Source of the DNA: an uncultured Ruegeria sp.
GTDB lineage: Bacteria > Pseudomonadota > Alphaproteobacteria > Rhodobacterales > Rhodobacteraceae
Direction of reading: 5' to 3'
NCBI RefSeq assembly: GCF_947500045.1
Contig: NZ_CANMQQ010000001.1
Span: forward strand, 602,853 to 666,852
DNA: 64,000 bases
Numbering within the stretch: position 1 is the first letter of the stretch; every line of letters begins with the position of its first letter. Of the stretch, positions 9,108-17,886 are shown in pieces. A program made the position numbers and the translations under genes. The notes under the pieces were generated by a model. It ran no database searches, was not told the origin of the DNA, and worked only from the letters and a program-made list of their open reading frames with translations.

Positions 9108-9809
9108 TTACCCGGGGTAAATTAGGCCGATTCCGATCGCGCGACCGACAGCCTGCGGAGTGGTCAGTGCATTAAGCTTTTCACGCGATGAACGCAAGTG
9201 GACCTCAACCGTGCGGTGCGAAATCGACAGGATATCGCCGATATCCTGTTGGGATTTACCCGCTGCAGCCCATTGCAAAATCTCCAACTCGCGGCTGGAC
9301 AGGGTGGGGTGATATAGCATCCGGCTGATCGTGTCCGATGTCATCACATTGTCATGGATGTGTACGGCCAGAGATTGCAGATCGCTTATCACATTCGGAA
9401 CCAGCTTTTTCCACTCATCCCGGCTGCATTCACGTACGGCACTTAGCAGGCCGATATCCCCGTACGGCCCACGAACCGGAATGGTAATGCCCTGATCTGG
9501 AATGCCAAAATCATGCGCATCGCGAAAAACACGTTGGAAATCTTTGCCACGTTCAAGGCGGCTCCAATCTACCGGAGCGATGCTGCGCTGGCTCATATGC
9601 AGCGTCGGATCAATCAGGTGCAGGCCTTGCTCTTGATAGTGGGCTTTCCAGTCATCGCCATAGGTCACGTGACCATGAATGGTACCCGCAGCCGGGTTCA
9701 TACCCGCATAGGCCGCGTGGTCCATTTCGTATTTATCACAGACCTGACGCAGGAACTCGTCATACCGAGTATCCTGTTCTGGTAGGGTGCTGAGATCAAC
9801 AATATCCAT
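9108..9809 (-). CDS. LuxR-family autoinducer-dependent transcriptional regulator
   Basis: A 233-residue two-domain quorum-sensing receptor. The autoinducer-binding domain (about 15-160) has Trp54, Tyr58, Asp67, Pro68 and Trp82, the ligand-contacting set of LuxR/TraR proteins. The C-terminal GerE-type helix-turn-helix begins at LSSRELEILQWAAAGKSQQ and includes ISHRTVEVHLRSSREKL. It lies 119 bases upstream of luxI in the same orientation, so the two are probably cognate and form a feedback loop. Its own upstream region contains three copies of a GGGAAATGT-type repeat. Confidence 0.94.
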   Translation of the reverse strand: MDIVDLSTLPEQDTRYDEFLRQVCDKYEMDHAAYAGMNPAAGTIHGHVTYGDDWKAHYQEQGLHLIDPTLHMSQRSIAPVDWSRLERGKDFQRVFRDAHDFGIPDQGITIPVRGPYGDIGLLSAVRECSRDEWKKLVPNVISDLQSLAVHIHDNVMTSDTISRMLYHPTLSSRELEILQWAAAGKSQQDIGDILSISHRTVEVHLRSSREKLNALTTPQAVGRAIGIGLIYPG

Positions 9810-9898
9810 GTGGCAACGACCAGCTAGACCCGAGTGAGAGGGCGGATCCCTTTAACCAGGAAAAAAGATACTGCCTTCCCTGACGTCAAGAAAGACAC

Positions 9899-9959
9899 CA
9901 CATTTCCCATATCATGACAAGAAGCTAGGGGAAATGTCTGCCTTTTAAAGGGAAATGTG
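9899..9959. repeat. Three-copy GGGAAATGT repeat upstream of luxR
   Basis: ACATTTCCC (9900-9908) is inverted relative to GGGAAATGT at 9929-9937 and 9950-9958. The two direct copies are exactly 21 bp apart, two helical turns; the outer pair extends to 10 bp (CACATTTCCC/GGGAAATGTG). The block lies 90 to 150 bases before the luxR start in a 281-base gap with no gene, which suggests a multi-site operator. The rest of that gap shows nothing clear. Confidence 0.5.
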
Positions 9960-10090
9960 CCTTTGATGCACATCTATTTCGTGTCCTCTACGAAGGGTAA
10001 CATCAGAACAACAGTATCCATCCCGGGGTTCACCGGTTTTTGTGAGTGGTTATGTGCATACTTTACAGGAAAAATGCGCAGTAAAAACGT

Positions 10091-10576
10091 CTAATTTGTG
10101 GCGGAAACCAGACCGGTTTCAACCAGCATACCCCTCGCTTTGGCCTCAGGGTAGTAACCTTTGGCATACAGGAATATTGCGCGCTGTTGATCTCCGTCCG
10201 ACAAAAGCCATGCACCACGCAGGTATTTGCCAGCAAATTCAAGATTGGTATCAGCGTCCAGCAAACCTTGGGCATTTCCAGTATAGCCCATAGAGCGCGC
10301 TGTCGCGGGCAGGATTTGCAGCAAGCCATAGTAAGGACGGTTCACCGCCCAGGGCCGATGTGTGCTTTCGCGTATGGCCAGCTTGTGCACCAATTCGCGC
10401 GGCAATTCGTAGTGGTCAGCCCACTTATTGATCGAGGCGCGCAGCTCTGGTGTTTCGTTGGGATAAAGTGGCGGATCAAACGCCTCGCCACGACTTGGCG
10501 TATCGGGGCCACCACATGCAGAAAGCGGCGCCACGATCAAAAGGGCCAAAACGGTGCGGCGAAGAAGAGAAGGCAT
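10091..10576 (-). CDS. Lytic transglycosylase SLT-domain lipoprotein
   Basis: A 161-residue protein with a lipoprotein signal (MPSLLRRTVLALLIVAPLSAC, lipobox LSAC, Cys21). The SLT fold follows: the catalytic Glu lies in LAIRESTHRPWAV, then YYGLLQILPATARSMGY, matching the GLMQ motif, and a helical tail with NLEFAGKYLRG. It should be anchored in a membrane leaflet and cleave peptidoglycan strands. It is 156 bases downstream of rplI, beyond that operon's terminator, so it is transcribed separately. Confidence 0.88.
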   Translation of the reverse strand: MPSLLRRTVLALLIVAPLSACGGPDTPSRGEAFDPPLYPNETPELRASINKWADHYELPRELVHKLAIRESTHRPWAVNRPYYGLLQILPATARSMGYTGNAQGLLDADTNLEFAGKYLRGAWLLSDGDQQRAIFLYAKGYYPEAKARGMLVETGLVSATN

Positions 10577-10683
10577 GGGTATACTCCGGGTTTGCAGAGG
10601 CCGATGATATGCAATGTCGACCTGACTGCAAGCTCAGGTGCGGCGGCGGGCCAATATCCGCTGTTTTCCGATTGGAAAACGAA

Positions 10684-10709
10684 AAGGGCCACGCAGATGC
10701 GTGGCCCTT
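10684..10709 (-). terminator. Rho-independent terminator of rpsF-rpsR-rplI
   Basis: Perfect 12-bp arms, AAGGGCCACGCA and TGCGTGGCCCTT, with a 2-base centre (probably opening to a tetraloop). On the minus strand it is followed by a T-rich stretch (TTCGTTTT). About 25 bases past the rplI stop. Confidence 0.9.
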
Positions 10710-10732
10710 CGATTTCAATAGCTGCCACCAGA

Positions 10733-11353
10733 TCAGGCTTTGGCTTCGTCTTCTTCAGCTGGCGCTTCTTCAGAAACCAGTTCTTCGTCTTCAGACGCGG
10801 CCGAGCCGATGTCGTCGAACAGTTCGGCAATCTCGAATTCGGCAGCTGCTTCTTCTTCAGCGGCCAGTTCCTGAATCGATTTGCCCGACGCCTGCAATTC
10901 GGCTTCTTCTGCCGAACGGGCGACGTTCATCTTGATCTCGGCTTCAACCTCGGGGTGCAGTTTGACCGCGACCGAATGCAGGCCCAGTTCCTTGATCGGA
11001 GCGATCAGGATGACCTGTTTCTTGTCGACGGTGAAACCAGCCTCGGTTGCGGCGTCGGCAGCGTCACGCGGGGTGACCGAGCCGTACAGCGCACCAGCAT
11101 CCGATGCCGAGCGAATCACGATGAACTGTTGTCCGTCCAGCTTTTCGGCCAGTGCAGCGGCCTCGGCTTTGGTTTCCAGGTTGCGCGCTTCAAGCTGCGC
11201 TTTCTGAGCCTCAAAAGACGCGATGTTGGCATCCGATGCGCTCAAGGCTTTGCCTTGGGGCAGCAGGAAGTTGCGGGCAAAGCCGGGTTTGACGTCAACG
11301 ACGTCGCCCATTTGGCCCAGTTTCGCAACGCGTTCCAGAAGGATAACTTGCAT
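10733..11353 (-). CDS. rplI: 50S ribosomal protein L9
   Basis: The N-terminal rRNA-binding domain is typical ([34 protein letters not shown]), followed by the long connecting helix and a C-terminal domain. The protein is 206 residues, about 50 longer than E. coli L9. The extra C-terminal tail is rich in Glu, Asp and Ala (about 160-206). Last gene of rpsF-rpsR-rplI, 12 bases after rpsR. Confidence 0.96.
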   Translation of the reverse strand: MQVILLERVAKLGQMGDVVDVKPGFARNFLLPQGKALSASDANIASFEAQKAQLEARNLETKAEAAALAEKLDGQQFIVIRSASDAGALYGSVTPRDAADAATEAGFTVDKKQVILIAPIKELGLHSVAVKLHPEVEAEIKMNVARSAEEAELQASGKSIQELAAEEEAAAEFEIAELFDDIGSAASEDEELVSEEAPAEEDEAKA

Positions 11354-11365
11354 ATCAGTCTCTCC

Positions 11366-11593
11366 TTACTTCACAGCGTAGGGCAGCAGGGCGAGGAAGC
11401 GGGCGCGCTTGATAGCACGGGCCAGTTCACGCTGCTTTTTCGCCGAAACGGCGGTGATGCGCGAAGGAACGATCTTGCCACGCTCCGAGATGTAGCGCTG
11501 CAGCAGACGGGTGTCTTTGTAATCGATCTTCGGCGCGTTGTCGCCCGAGAACGGGCAGACCTTGCGGCGGCGGAAAAATGGTTTTGCGGCCAT
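11366..11593 (-). CDS. rpsR: 30S ribosomal protein S18
   Basis: A 75-residue S18 with the conserved [47 protein letters not shown] core (quoted here only as family landmarks around residues 11-55). It binds the central domain of 16S rRNA as a heterodimer with S6, whose gene is 27 bases upstream. Middle gene of the rpsF operon. Confidence 0.97.
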   Translation of the reverse strand: MAAKPFFRRRKVCPFSGDNAPKIDYKDTRLLQRYISERGKIVPSRITAVSAKKQRELARAIKRARFLALLPYAVK

Positions 11594-11620
11594 GGTTTAA
11601 GTCCTTTCGTCAGGCGTTGA

Positions 11621-11974
11621 TCAACGGCGCTCGCGGCGGCCTTCGCGCTCATCGCGCTTTTGCATCTGGACCGAGGGGCCCTCGTTGTGCTCGTCGACCT
11701 TGATGGTCAGAACGCGCATAACGTCGTCATGCAGGCGCATCAGGCGTTCCATTTCCTGAACGGCGCCAGCGGGGGCGTCGGTCTTCAGGAAGGAATAGTG
11801 ACCCTTGCGGTTTTTGTTGATTTTGTAAGCCATCGTCTTGACGCCCCAGTACTCGCTGTCGACGACATTGCCGCCGTTGTCAGCCAGAACGGTGCCGAAA
11901 TGTTCGACAAGGCTTTCCGCCTGCGTGTTGGACAAGTCCTGACGCGCAATCATTACATGCTCATACAGTGGCAT
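11621..11974 (-). CDS. rpsF: 30S ribosomal protein S6
   Basis: A 117-residue S6 (MPLYEHVMIARQDLS) that pairs with S18 on 16S rRNA. The ATG at 11974 is preceded by CAGGAG at ideal spacing; the frame is open for 49 further codons upstream, but these are not S6-like. The C-terminus is a basic and acidic tail (QKRDEREGRRERR). First gene of rpsF-rpsR-rplI. Confidence 0.97.
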   Translation of the reverse strand: MPLYEHVMIARQDLSNTQAESLVEHFGTVLADNGGNVVDSEYWGVKTMAYKINKNRKGHYSFLKTDAPAGAVQEMERLMRLHDDVMRVLTIKVDEHNEGPSVQMQKRDEREGRRERR

Positions 11975-12242
11975 GTTCACTCCTGTTTCTATCAAGGCGC
12001 ATTTCAAAGGCGGGGCCGGTTCGTCCTTCGCGACCCTGCCACGAGAGGCTGCGCGATTCACTATATTGCGAAGGATGGCCCCATATACACGTTTGAGCAG
12101 GCTGGGCAAGCCCCGCCACATGTGCCCCGGTGAAGTCGTCCAATTTCCACTGGTGTGCCCAATTCCTGACGCTTTTCGCCCCGAGGTTGTTCATGAAGAC
12201 CGGAGTACCCGGCAGTTTGGAAAACTTAGACAGGGCAAGACA

Positions 12243-12761
12243 ATGGCCGTCATGAACACAAACACTTTTGAACAATCCGCGCCTCGCGCAGCATTTGACA
12301 AATCCGTACCCGTTTTGATCACTTTCGCACCGAACTGGCGCGCACGGATGGTCCTTATGCGTGCAATCGGGGCGTTTCTGATCATATCAGCCTTTTCCAT
12401 GTGGCTGATGCCGGGTTCTGTCATGGGCGCCGAGGTTTGGCCGATCAAGCTGGTCGCTTCCCTTATGTTCCTGATCGCTGGTGTCAGCCTACTGACTCTT
12501 GAGGTCATGGACTCTCGCCCCGATGCTTATTTCGACCCGATCCGTCGCGAGGTTCGCATTCTTCAAAAGAATGAAAATGGCCGCCCGCAAACGGTTCTGC
12601 GCCGCAGCTACGACTCGCTGGGTGGCGCGCGATTTGCAGATGATCAGGTTGAGCTGTTCGATGTGGACGGCAGCCTGCTGATGAAGCTGCCGTTGCAATC
12701 GGCGGATGTTAGCTCAGCTTTGAAAGGCCAACTCTGCCAAAACGTAACAATTTTCGCCTGA
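12243..12761 (+). CDS. Small membrane protein of unknown function
   Basis: From the ATG at 12243 (an alternative ATG is at 12252) the protein is 172 residues. It has two hydrophobic segments, at about 37-57 (LMRAIGAFLIISAFSMWLMP) and 66-85 (IKLVASLMFLIAGVSLLTLE), and a soluble C-terminal half with beta-strand character (REVRILQKNENGRPQTVLRR). I do not recognise the family. It faces away from rpsF and is followed by a terminator, so it is monocistronic. The layout resembles small inner-membrane proteins with a cytoplasmic PH-like tail, which is inference only. Confidence 0.7.
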   Translation: MAVMNTNTFEQSAPRAAFDKSVPVLITFAPNWRARMVLMRAIGAFLIISAFSMWLMPGSVMGAEVWPIKLVASLMFLIAGVSLLTLEVMDSRPDAYFDPIRREVRILQKNENGRPQTVLRRSYDSLGGARFADDQVELFDVDGSLLMKLPLQSADVSSALKGQLCQNVTIFA

Positions 12762-12811
12762 TTTCTCTTCTGTTCAAAAAGGAACAGAACTTGTGAATCA
12801 AAAAGACTTGT

Positions 12812-12837
12812 GTGCTGCCCTTGGGCAGCACATTTTT
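12812..12837 (+). terminator. Terminator-like hairpin before yceI
   Basis: GTGCTGCC/GGCAGCAC with a CTTG tetraloop, followed by ATTTTTG. It is 50 bases past the stop of the small membrane protein and 52 before the yceI start, so it most likely ends the upstream gene. Confidence 0.7.
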
Positions 12838-12888
12838 GTTGGTGAGCAACCTGAACGGTTTGCGATTATCAATCATGCGGAGATTGTC

Positions 12889-13461
12889 ATGAAAACCACC
12901 CTTCTTGCCGCCGCTCTGGCCGTTTCGGCGACCACAGCTTTTGCAAGCGCTGAAAAATACGTTTTGGATCCCAGCCATAGCCAGGTCATCTTCAGCTATA
13001 ACCACCTTGGCTTTTCAACCACTACGGGCATGTTCTCGGGTTTTGAGGGCGAGATCATGTTCGATCAGGAAGACCCGGCAGCATCGAGCGTGACTGTTTC
13101 GATGCCGGTTATTGAGATGATGACCGGTTGGAAGCCGCGTGAAGATCACTTCATGACCGAGGATTTCTTTGGTGCCGCCGAAGGGGATCTGGTCACTTTC
13201 ACCTCAACCGCGATCGAAGTGACCGGCGAGAATACAGCCAACATCACCGGTGACTTGACCATGAATGGCGTCACCAAATCAGTGGTTCTGGATGCCAAGC
13301 TGAATCAGGTTGGCGAACACCCCATGGCCGGCAAGCCGTGGGCTGGTTTCGACGCGACCACCACCTTGGTGCGCAGCGAATTCGATCTGGGCCAATTTGC
13401 CCCGTTCGTTGGCGATGAAGTAGAGATTCAGATTTCGGTTGAGGCACAGAAAGCCGACTAA
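12889..13461 (+). CDS. Periplasmic YceI-family lipid-binding protein
   Basis: YceI proteins form an extended lipocalin-like beta barrel that binds polyisoprenoid or other amphiphilic molecules. This one is 190 residues from the ATG at 12889 with a clear signal peptide (MKTTLLAAALAVSATTAFASA). The family pattern follows: YVLDPSHSQVIFSYNHLGFSTTTGMF at the start of the mature chain, DHFMTEDFFGA in the middle and a terminal beta strand (VEIQISVEA). The longer frame from 12793 would bury the signal peptide. The convergent neighbour has the same fold fused to a cytochrome. Confidence 0.93.
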   Translation: MKTTLLAAALAVSATTAFASAEKYVLDPSHSQVIFSYNHLGFSTTTGMFSGFEGEIMFDQEDPAASSVTVSMPVIEMMTGWKPREDHFMTEDFFGAAEGDLVTFTSTAIEVTGENTANITGDLTMNGVTKSVVLDAKLNQVGEHPMAGKPWAGFDATTTLVRSEFDLGQFAPFVGDEVEIQISVEAQKAD

Positions 13462-13485
13462 GCCGACATTGATCGACAATTCAGA

Positions 13486-13517
13486 CCGCCGGAGGAATTT
13501 CCCCCGGCGGTTTTTTT
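13486..13517 (+). terminator. Rho-independent terminator of yceI
   Basis: CCGCCGG pairs with CCGGCGG and is followed by seven T's (13511-13517). The T tract overlaps the stop codon of the convergent cytochrome gene by two bases. Confidence 0.88.
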
Positions 13518-14745
13518 ATTCTTCGTCACGTTCGGCGGTCAGCTCGATCGAAACAATGACAGAGAAGCCCAGAGAGTCTTCTGTTGGCTGCGATGTCCCG
13601 ACGTTGAAGTCCAAGCGATTGAGCTCTAGCTGCCCTGACATGGTTGCCGTGTCGTCCTGGAGGTCCAAAGTGAAGGGCAGGACGACATCCATGGCTTGAT
13701 CTCGTATCGTCAAGGGACCACGCGCTTCATAGCCACTTTCGGTCTTGAACAGATCAGCTTTGAATTGGGCCGTGGGAAACTGCGCACTGTCAAAAAAATC
13801 CGCCCCCATCGCCTGATCAGTCACCGTACCAAGACTGAGTGAACCGATGGCAATCGTAACATCTACTGACCCTGCCAGCCCCGCCTCGGTTGGGTCTTCA
13901 AACGTAATCGCCGCAGTCCAGTCCTCAAAACTGCCGGTAACAGGGCTGTTCAACTGGGAAATAGTGATCGACAGGGTGCCGCTTTCGACCTCCCATTCTG
14001 ATTGGACGTCGCTAAGTTCCGCGGTGTCCACGGATGCTTGGGAGTGGTCGTCAAACACGCCGATGGTCCAGCCACCGACAAGCACCGCGCCCCAAATGAC
14101 CAAAGCGGCCACAGCGGGTACGGCAGAGTGGTGTTGCGCCGGTGGCTCTGGCGCATCAGACTGGCCGGGCAGCATGCGGCGCAATGTGCTATCCTTGTCC
14201 ACGACATGGTGTTTCATTGCTCCCAGAATGTGCAGCGCCAACGACCCACCCAAAACCAAGATAAACAACCAATGCAGGCTTGCAGTGAGTTCGGCCAGGA
14301 ATGCCGATTTCGGAACAAAAGGTAAGTTCTGTCCAAACGGCCACAGGATTGGGGCAAAACCTTCGGCCGCGGCGTGGTGGATCCAGCCGCTCAGCGGGAC
14401 AAGCATGAGCGAACCGTAAAGAAGCCAATGCACGGTTTCGGCGGCAAAGGCCTCGGGCTTGTTGTCAGCATTAAGCAGGCCCGGTTTTTTTTGGGTCAAA
14501 GCCCACAAGATACGAGCCAGTGCGACAAAGAAAACAGTGACCCCCACGGTTTTGTGCAAAGAAAACAGCCGGGCCGCGCGGGCGATGTCTTCCTCGGTGG
14601 TGGCGATGTTTGGGTCATAGATCGCGTGGGCCAACTCGTTCGCGAACCAACCCAAGGGTAGAGCCGTCAGGATCAGCAGGGCAGTCAACCAGTGAAACGC
14701 TTTAGTGACACCGCCATAACTGGAATGGGTGTTCGTCATGGGCAT
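13516..14745 (-). CDS. Cytochrome b561 domain fused to a YceI domain
   Basis: About 409 residues from the ATG at 14745, which has GGAGAG upstream; the frame is open to 14766. Residues 1-190 are a cytochrome b561 (CybB) membrane domain with four helices and candidate haem ligands in AFHWLTALL, FSLHKTVGV and SLHWLFILVLGGSLALH. A linker and an extra hydrophobic segment (AVAALVIWGAVLVGGWTIGV) lead to a C-terminal YceI beta barrel (about 230-409) facing the periplasm. The fusion suggests electron delivery to a quinone or isoprenoid bound in the barrel. It converges on a free-standing yceI. Confidence 0.9.
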   Translation of the reverse strand: MPMTNTHSSYGGVTKAFHWLTALLILTALPLGWFANELAHAIYDPNIATTEEDIARAARLFSLHKTVGVTVFFVALARILWALTQKKPGLLNADNKPEAFAAETVHWLLYGSLMLVPLSGWIHHAAAEGFAPILWPFGQNLPFVPKSAFLAELTASLHWLFILVLGGSLALHILGAMKHHVVDKDSTLRRMLPGQSDAPEPPAQHHSAVPAVAALVIWGAVLVGGWTIGVFDDHSQASVDTAELSDVQSEWEVESGTLSITISQLNSPVTGSFEDWTAAITFEDPTEAGLAGSVDVTIAIGSLSLGTVTDQAMGADFFDSAQFPTAQFKADLFKTESGYEARGPLTIRDQAMDVVLPFTLDLQDDTATMSGQLELNRLDFNVGTSQPTEDSLGFSVIVSIELTAERDEE

Positions 14746-14917
14746 TGGTGGGCTCTCCGCTTGCATAAGTTGGGGCTAGGTTAAATGGATGCCGTGCGGA
14801 CACAAGGCAGAGAAATGCACAACAATCGTGTCCCAATGCAGAACGCAGGCAATGCTTGTGCCGCGCCGTCAGTCAGTTTACACCCCGCCGAAACCTGACG
14901 TCACGCAAGAGGCACTA

Positions 14918-15856
14918 ATGACACGCGCGTTTGTTTTCCCGGGGCAGGGTGCCCAGACCATCGGAATGGGCAAGGCCCTGGCCGAAGCTTACCCAGCAGC
15001 CCGCGCCGTTTTCGATGAAGTTGACGAAGCCTTGGGCGAGAAACTGAGCGATCTGATCTGGGAAGGCGATATTGCAGAACTGACCCTGACGCAGAATGCG
15101 CAACCAGCGCTGATGGCCACCTCCATGGCCGCAATGCGCGCACTTGACGCTGAAGGGGCTTCGATCTCAATGGCCTCTTATGTCGCCGGGCATTCGTTGG
15201 GTGAATACTCGGCTCTGGCCGCCGCCGGAGCTTTGTCGGTTGCAGATACTGCGCGCCTGCTGCGCACGCGGGGGCAGGCCATGCAAAGCGCCGTGCCGGT
15301 GGGTGAAGGCGCAATGGCCGCCATTCTGGGGCTTGACCTTGAGGCGGTGCGCGCCGTGGCTGAAGAAGCAGCACAGGGTGAGGTTTGTCAGGCCGCAAAC
15401 GACAACGATCCGACGCAGGTTGTTGTGTCGGGCGCGAAGGCGGCTGTTGAACGCGCCGCTGAGATAGCCAAGGAAAAAGGTGCGAAACGCGCAATTATGT
15501 TGCCTGTAAGTGCTCCATTTCACTGTGCGTTGATGAAACCTGCGGCAGATGTAATGGCAGAGGCTTTGGCCGCTGTTGAAATCAAAGCGCCTGCCGTGCC
15601 GCTGGTCGCGAATGTTCGTGCCGAGGCTGTAAACAATCCGGATGTGATCCGTCAGTTGCTGGTTGAGCAGGTGACTGGGGCGGTCCGGTGGCGCGAAAGC
15701 GTGCAGTACATGGTTGCGCAGGGCGTGACCGAGGCATGGGAGATCGGCGCGGGCAAAGCTTTGTCGGGTATGATCCGCAAGATTGATCGTGCATTGGCCT
15801 GCGCGGCGGTCGGGACACCCGAGGATGTACAAAAAGCCGTTAATCCCGGCGCTTGA
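14918..15856 (+). CDS. fabD: Malonyl-CoA:ACP S-malonyltransferase
   Basis: Loads malonate onto acyl carrier protein for fatty acid elongation. The protein is 312 residues from the ATG at 14918 (AAGAGG upstream). The start MTRAFVFPGQGAQ is typical, the nucleophile is Ser93 in GHSLGEYSA, and the catalytic His lies in APFHCALM. The frame is open another 43 codons upstream without family likeness. First gene of the fab cluster; fabG follows after 44 bases. Confidence 0.96.
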   Translation: MTRAFVFPGQGAQTIGMGKALAEAYPAARAVFDEVDEALGEKLSDLIWEGDIAELTLTQNAQPALMATSMAAMRALDAEGASISMASYVAGHSLGEYSALAAAGALSVADTARLLRTRGQAMQSAVPVGEGAMAAILGLDLEAVRAVAEEAAQGEVCQAANDNDPTQVVVSGAKAAVERAAEIAKEKGAKRAIMLPVSAPFHCALMKPAADVMAEALAAVEIKAPAVPLVANVRAEAVNNPDVIRQLLVEQVTGAVRWRESVQYMVAQGVTEAWEIGAGKALSGMIRKIDRALACAAVGTPEDVQKAVNPGA

Positions 15857-15900
15857 ATAAAGAAAAGTCGCCGGCCACGGCGGCCAGAGAGGGAACATAG

Positions 15901-16638
15901 ATGTTTGATTTGACAGGTAAGAATGCGCTGATCACTGGTGCTTCGGGTGGCATTGGCGGCGATATCGCCCGTGCACTCTATGATGCTGGTGCTTCGGTTG
16001 GCTTATCAGGTACGCGAGTTGAACCGCTGCAGGCGCTGGCTGAAAACCTTGGTGAGCGTGCGCATGTTCTGCCCTGCAATCTAAGCGATTTCGAAGCTGT
16101 CGAAGCGCTGCCCAAACAAGCGGCCGAGGTGATGGGTTCGGTTGATATTCTGGTCAACAACGCAGGCATCACGCGCGACAATCTGTTCATGCGCATGTCG
16201 GATGAAGAGTGGCAGAGTGTGATCGACGTGAACATGACCGCCACCATGAAACTGTGCAAAGGCGTGATCCGGGGCATGATGAAGGCGCGCTGGGGCCGGA
16301 TCGTGAATATCTCGTCCGTTGTGGCCGCAATCGGAAACCCGGGTCAGGCGAACTATGCCGCGTCCAAGGCCGGTATGATCGGATTCTCGAAGGCGCTGGC
16401 GCATGAAGTTGCAACCCGTGGCATCACCGTGAACGCGGTGGCACCCGGCTTCATTACTACAGCGATGACCGAGAAGCTGACTGATGAGCAAAAGAAAGGT
16501 CTGCTGCTCAAGGTTCCTGCAGGCCGCATGGGGGATCCGCACGAGATCGCTGCTGCCGTACTGTATCTTGCAAGCCCCGAAGCAGGTTATGTGACCGGAA
16601 GCACCTTGCATGTGAATGGCGGTATGGCCATGTTGTAA
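15901..16638 (+). CDS. fabG: 3-oxoacyl-ACP reductase
   Basis: NADPH-dependent short-chain dehydrogenase of the fatty acid cycle, 245 residues. The cofactor loop is TGASGGIGG (12-20), NNAG lies at 86-89, and the catalytic Ser-Tyr-Lys set is Ser138 region, Tyr152 and Lys156 (NYAASKAG). The C-terminus (GYVTGSTLHVNGGMAML) is standard. Between fabD and acpP, so it is the housekeeping FabG and not a paralogue. Confidence 0.96.
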   Translation: MFDLTGKNALITGASGGIGGDIARALYDAGASVGLSGTRVEPLQALAENLGERAHVLPCNLSDFEAVEALPKQAAEVMGSVDILVNNAGITRDNLFMRMSDEEWQSVIDVNMTATMKLCKGVIRGMMKARWGRIVNISSVVAAIGNPGQANYAASKAGMIGFSKALAHEVATRGITVNAVAPGFITTAMTEKLTDEQKKGLLLKVPAGRMGDPHEIAAAVLYLASPEAGYVTGSTLHVNGGMAML

Positions 16639-16761
16639 TCGCAATTCGGGGCGGATGCGAAAGCGTTTGCCTTGCGCGTCGTCTGTGCTATAGGCGGCGC
16701 GTATGCGCAGGGGCCGGTCTGAGGATCGGTTCTCTGATTTCCCGGGGACCCGGGACCCAAA

Positions 16762-16818
16762 CCGCCCGGAACGGGCAAAACCAGTCCATCCCGAACGGGC
16801 AAGGGCAGAACCGGGCGG
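16762..16818 (+). promoter_or_regulatory. Structured GC-rich leader upstream of acpP
   Basis: CCGCCCGG (16762-16769) pairs perfectly with CCGGGCGG (16811-16818), and between and beside them GAACGGGCAA occurs twice. The structure ends about 30 bases before the acpP start in the 209-base fabG-acpP gap. It may be an mRNA stability element for the very abundant acpP transcript. No T tract, so not a terminator. Confidence 0.4.
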
Positions 16819-16847
16819 ACAGCCCTGAAATGAAATGAGGAATAGAC

Positions 16848-17081
16848 ATGAGCGACGTCGCAGATCGCGTTAAGAAGATCGTTGTTGAGCACCTGGGTGT
16901 TGAAGAGGACAAGGTTGCTGAAAACGCCTCGTTCATCGACGATCTGGGCGCAGACAGCCTGGACACCGTTGAACTGGTAATGGCGTTCGAAGAAGAGTTC
17001 GGCATCGAGATTCCGGACGATGCAGCCGAGACCATCCAGACCTTTGGCGACGCGGTCAAGTTCATCAGCGAAGCTTCCTGA
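16848..17081 (+). CDS. acpP: Acyl carrier protein
   Basis: A 77-residue acidic four-helix protein that carries growing acyl chains. The 4'-phosphopantetheine is attached to Ser37 in [19 protein letters not shown]. It is also the acyl donor for the LuxI-type synthase in this window if that enzyme uses acyl-ACP. It is followed by its own terminator. Confidence 0.98.
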   Translation: MSDVADRVKKIVVEHLGVEEDKVAENASFIDDLGADSLDTVELVMAFEEEFGIEIPDDAAETIQTFGDAVKFISEAS

Positions 17082-17103
17082 GCTTTTCATTCTGAGATAT
17101 GAG

Positions 17104-17137
17104 CGGCGCTTCCGGGCAACGGAGGCGCCGTTTTTTT
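17104..17137 (+). terminator. Rho-independent terminator of acpP
   Basis: CGGCGCTTCCG and CGGAGGCGCCG form an 11-bp stem (one T-G pair) followed by seven T's. It separates acpP from the inserted GNAT gene. Confidence 0.92.
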
Positions 17138-17223
17138 GTGCCTGCCGCAATTCGCGCTTGCCTAAAGGGGGGAAGGGTTCGCACTCTGACGCCTGAGGCA
17201 AAAAAAATTGAGCGGGCAAGGGC

Positions 17224-17763
17224 ATGATAAGATCCATCCCGATGATCAATACGGCGCGTCTGACCTTGTGTGCGATGCGACCTGAAGATTTCAATCGGTT
17301 CGCCGAGATCTGGCGCGACCCAAATGTCGTCCGCCATATTGGCGGCACTCCTAAAACGCGTGGTGAGGCTTGGGATTCGTTCGTGCGCAATGCCGGGCAC
17401 TGGCAAATGACTGGGTTCGGCCAGTGGGGCGTAATGCTGCAATCGAATCGTACTTTGATCGGGCAGGCCGGATTCTTCTATGGTAATCGGGCGCTTGGCG
17501 AAGACTTTGACAATTTTCCCGAGGCCGGATGGGTTCTGGCTCCCGAAATGCAAGGGCAGGGATATGGGTTGGAGGCCGCGCAGGCTGCACATGATTGGTT
17601 CGATCGTGTCATACCCGGTCCGCTGGTTGCCCTGATCGACGCAGATCATACTGTTTCACAGAGCCTTGCCGAGAAGTTGGGGTACAAGTTGCTGCGCGAG
17701 GCTGATTACCTCGACACATCGGTACATCTGTTTCGCCGAAACGGACCTCCGGCGCGGGTTTGA
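17224..17763 (+). CDS. GNAT-family N-acetyltransferase, RimJ/RimL type
   Basis: A 179-residue acetyl-CoA-dependent transferase. It starts TARLTLCAMRPEDFNRFAEIW, typical of the Acetyltransf_3 group, and the acetyl-CoA loop is GWVLAPEMQGQGYGLEAAQA, with Q-G-Q-G-Y-G in place of R/QxxGxG/A. The C-terminal VSQSLAEKLGYKLLREADY matches the family's NxxS-x-x-x-EKLGF segment. ATG at 17224 or 17242 are both possible; neither has a strong ribosome site. It sits in the fab cluster but has no known role in lipid synthesis; substrate unknown. Confidence 0.83.
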   Translation: MIRSIPMINTARLTLCAMRPEDFNRFAEIWRDPNVVRHIGGTPKTRGEAWDSFVRNAGHWQMTGFGQWGVMLQSNRTLIGQAGFFYGNRALGEDFDNFPEAGWVLAPEMQGQGYGLEAAQAAHDWFDRVIPGPLVALIDADHTVSQSLAEKLGYKLLREADYLDTSVHLFRRNGPPARV

Positions 17764-17886
17764 CGTGCGTCCCCGACAGCGATGCCGCAAACAGGGTTTA
17801 CTTTGCCGATCCCGGGAAACGATGGGCCGTTCGATGGCGATATGATATCGTGGTATTGCCATTTGAGTGAGCGGAGGAAAAGGCTC

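Noticed and set aside
10187..11620. 477-codon plus-strand frame opposite rplI and rpsR
   Set aside because: Antisense of certain ribosomal genes; composition is artefactual.
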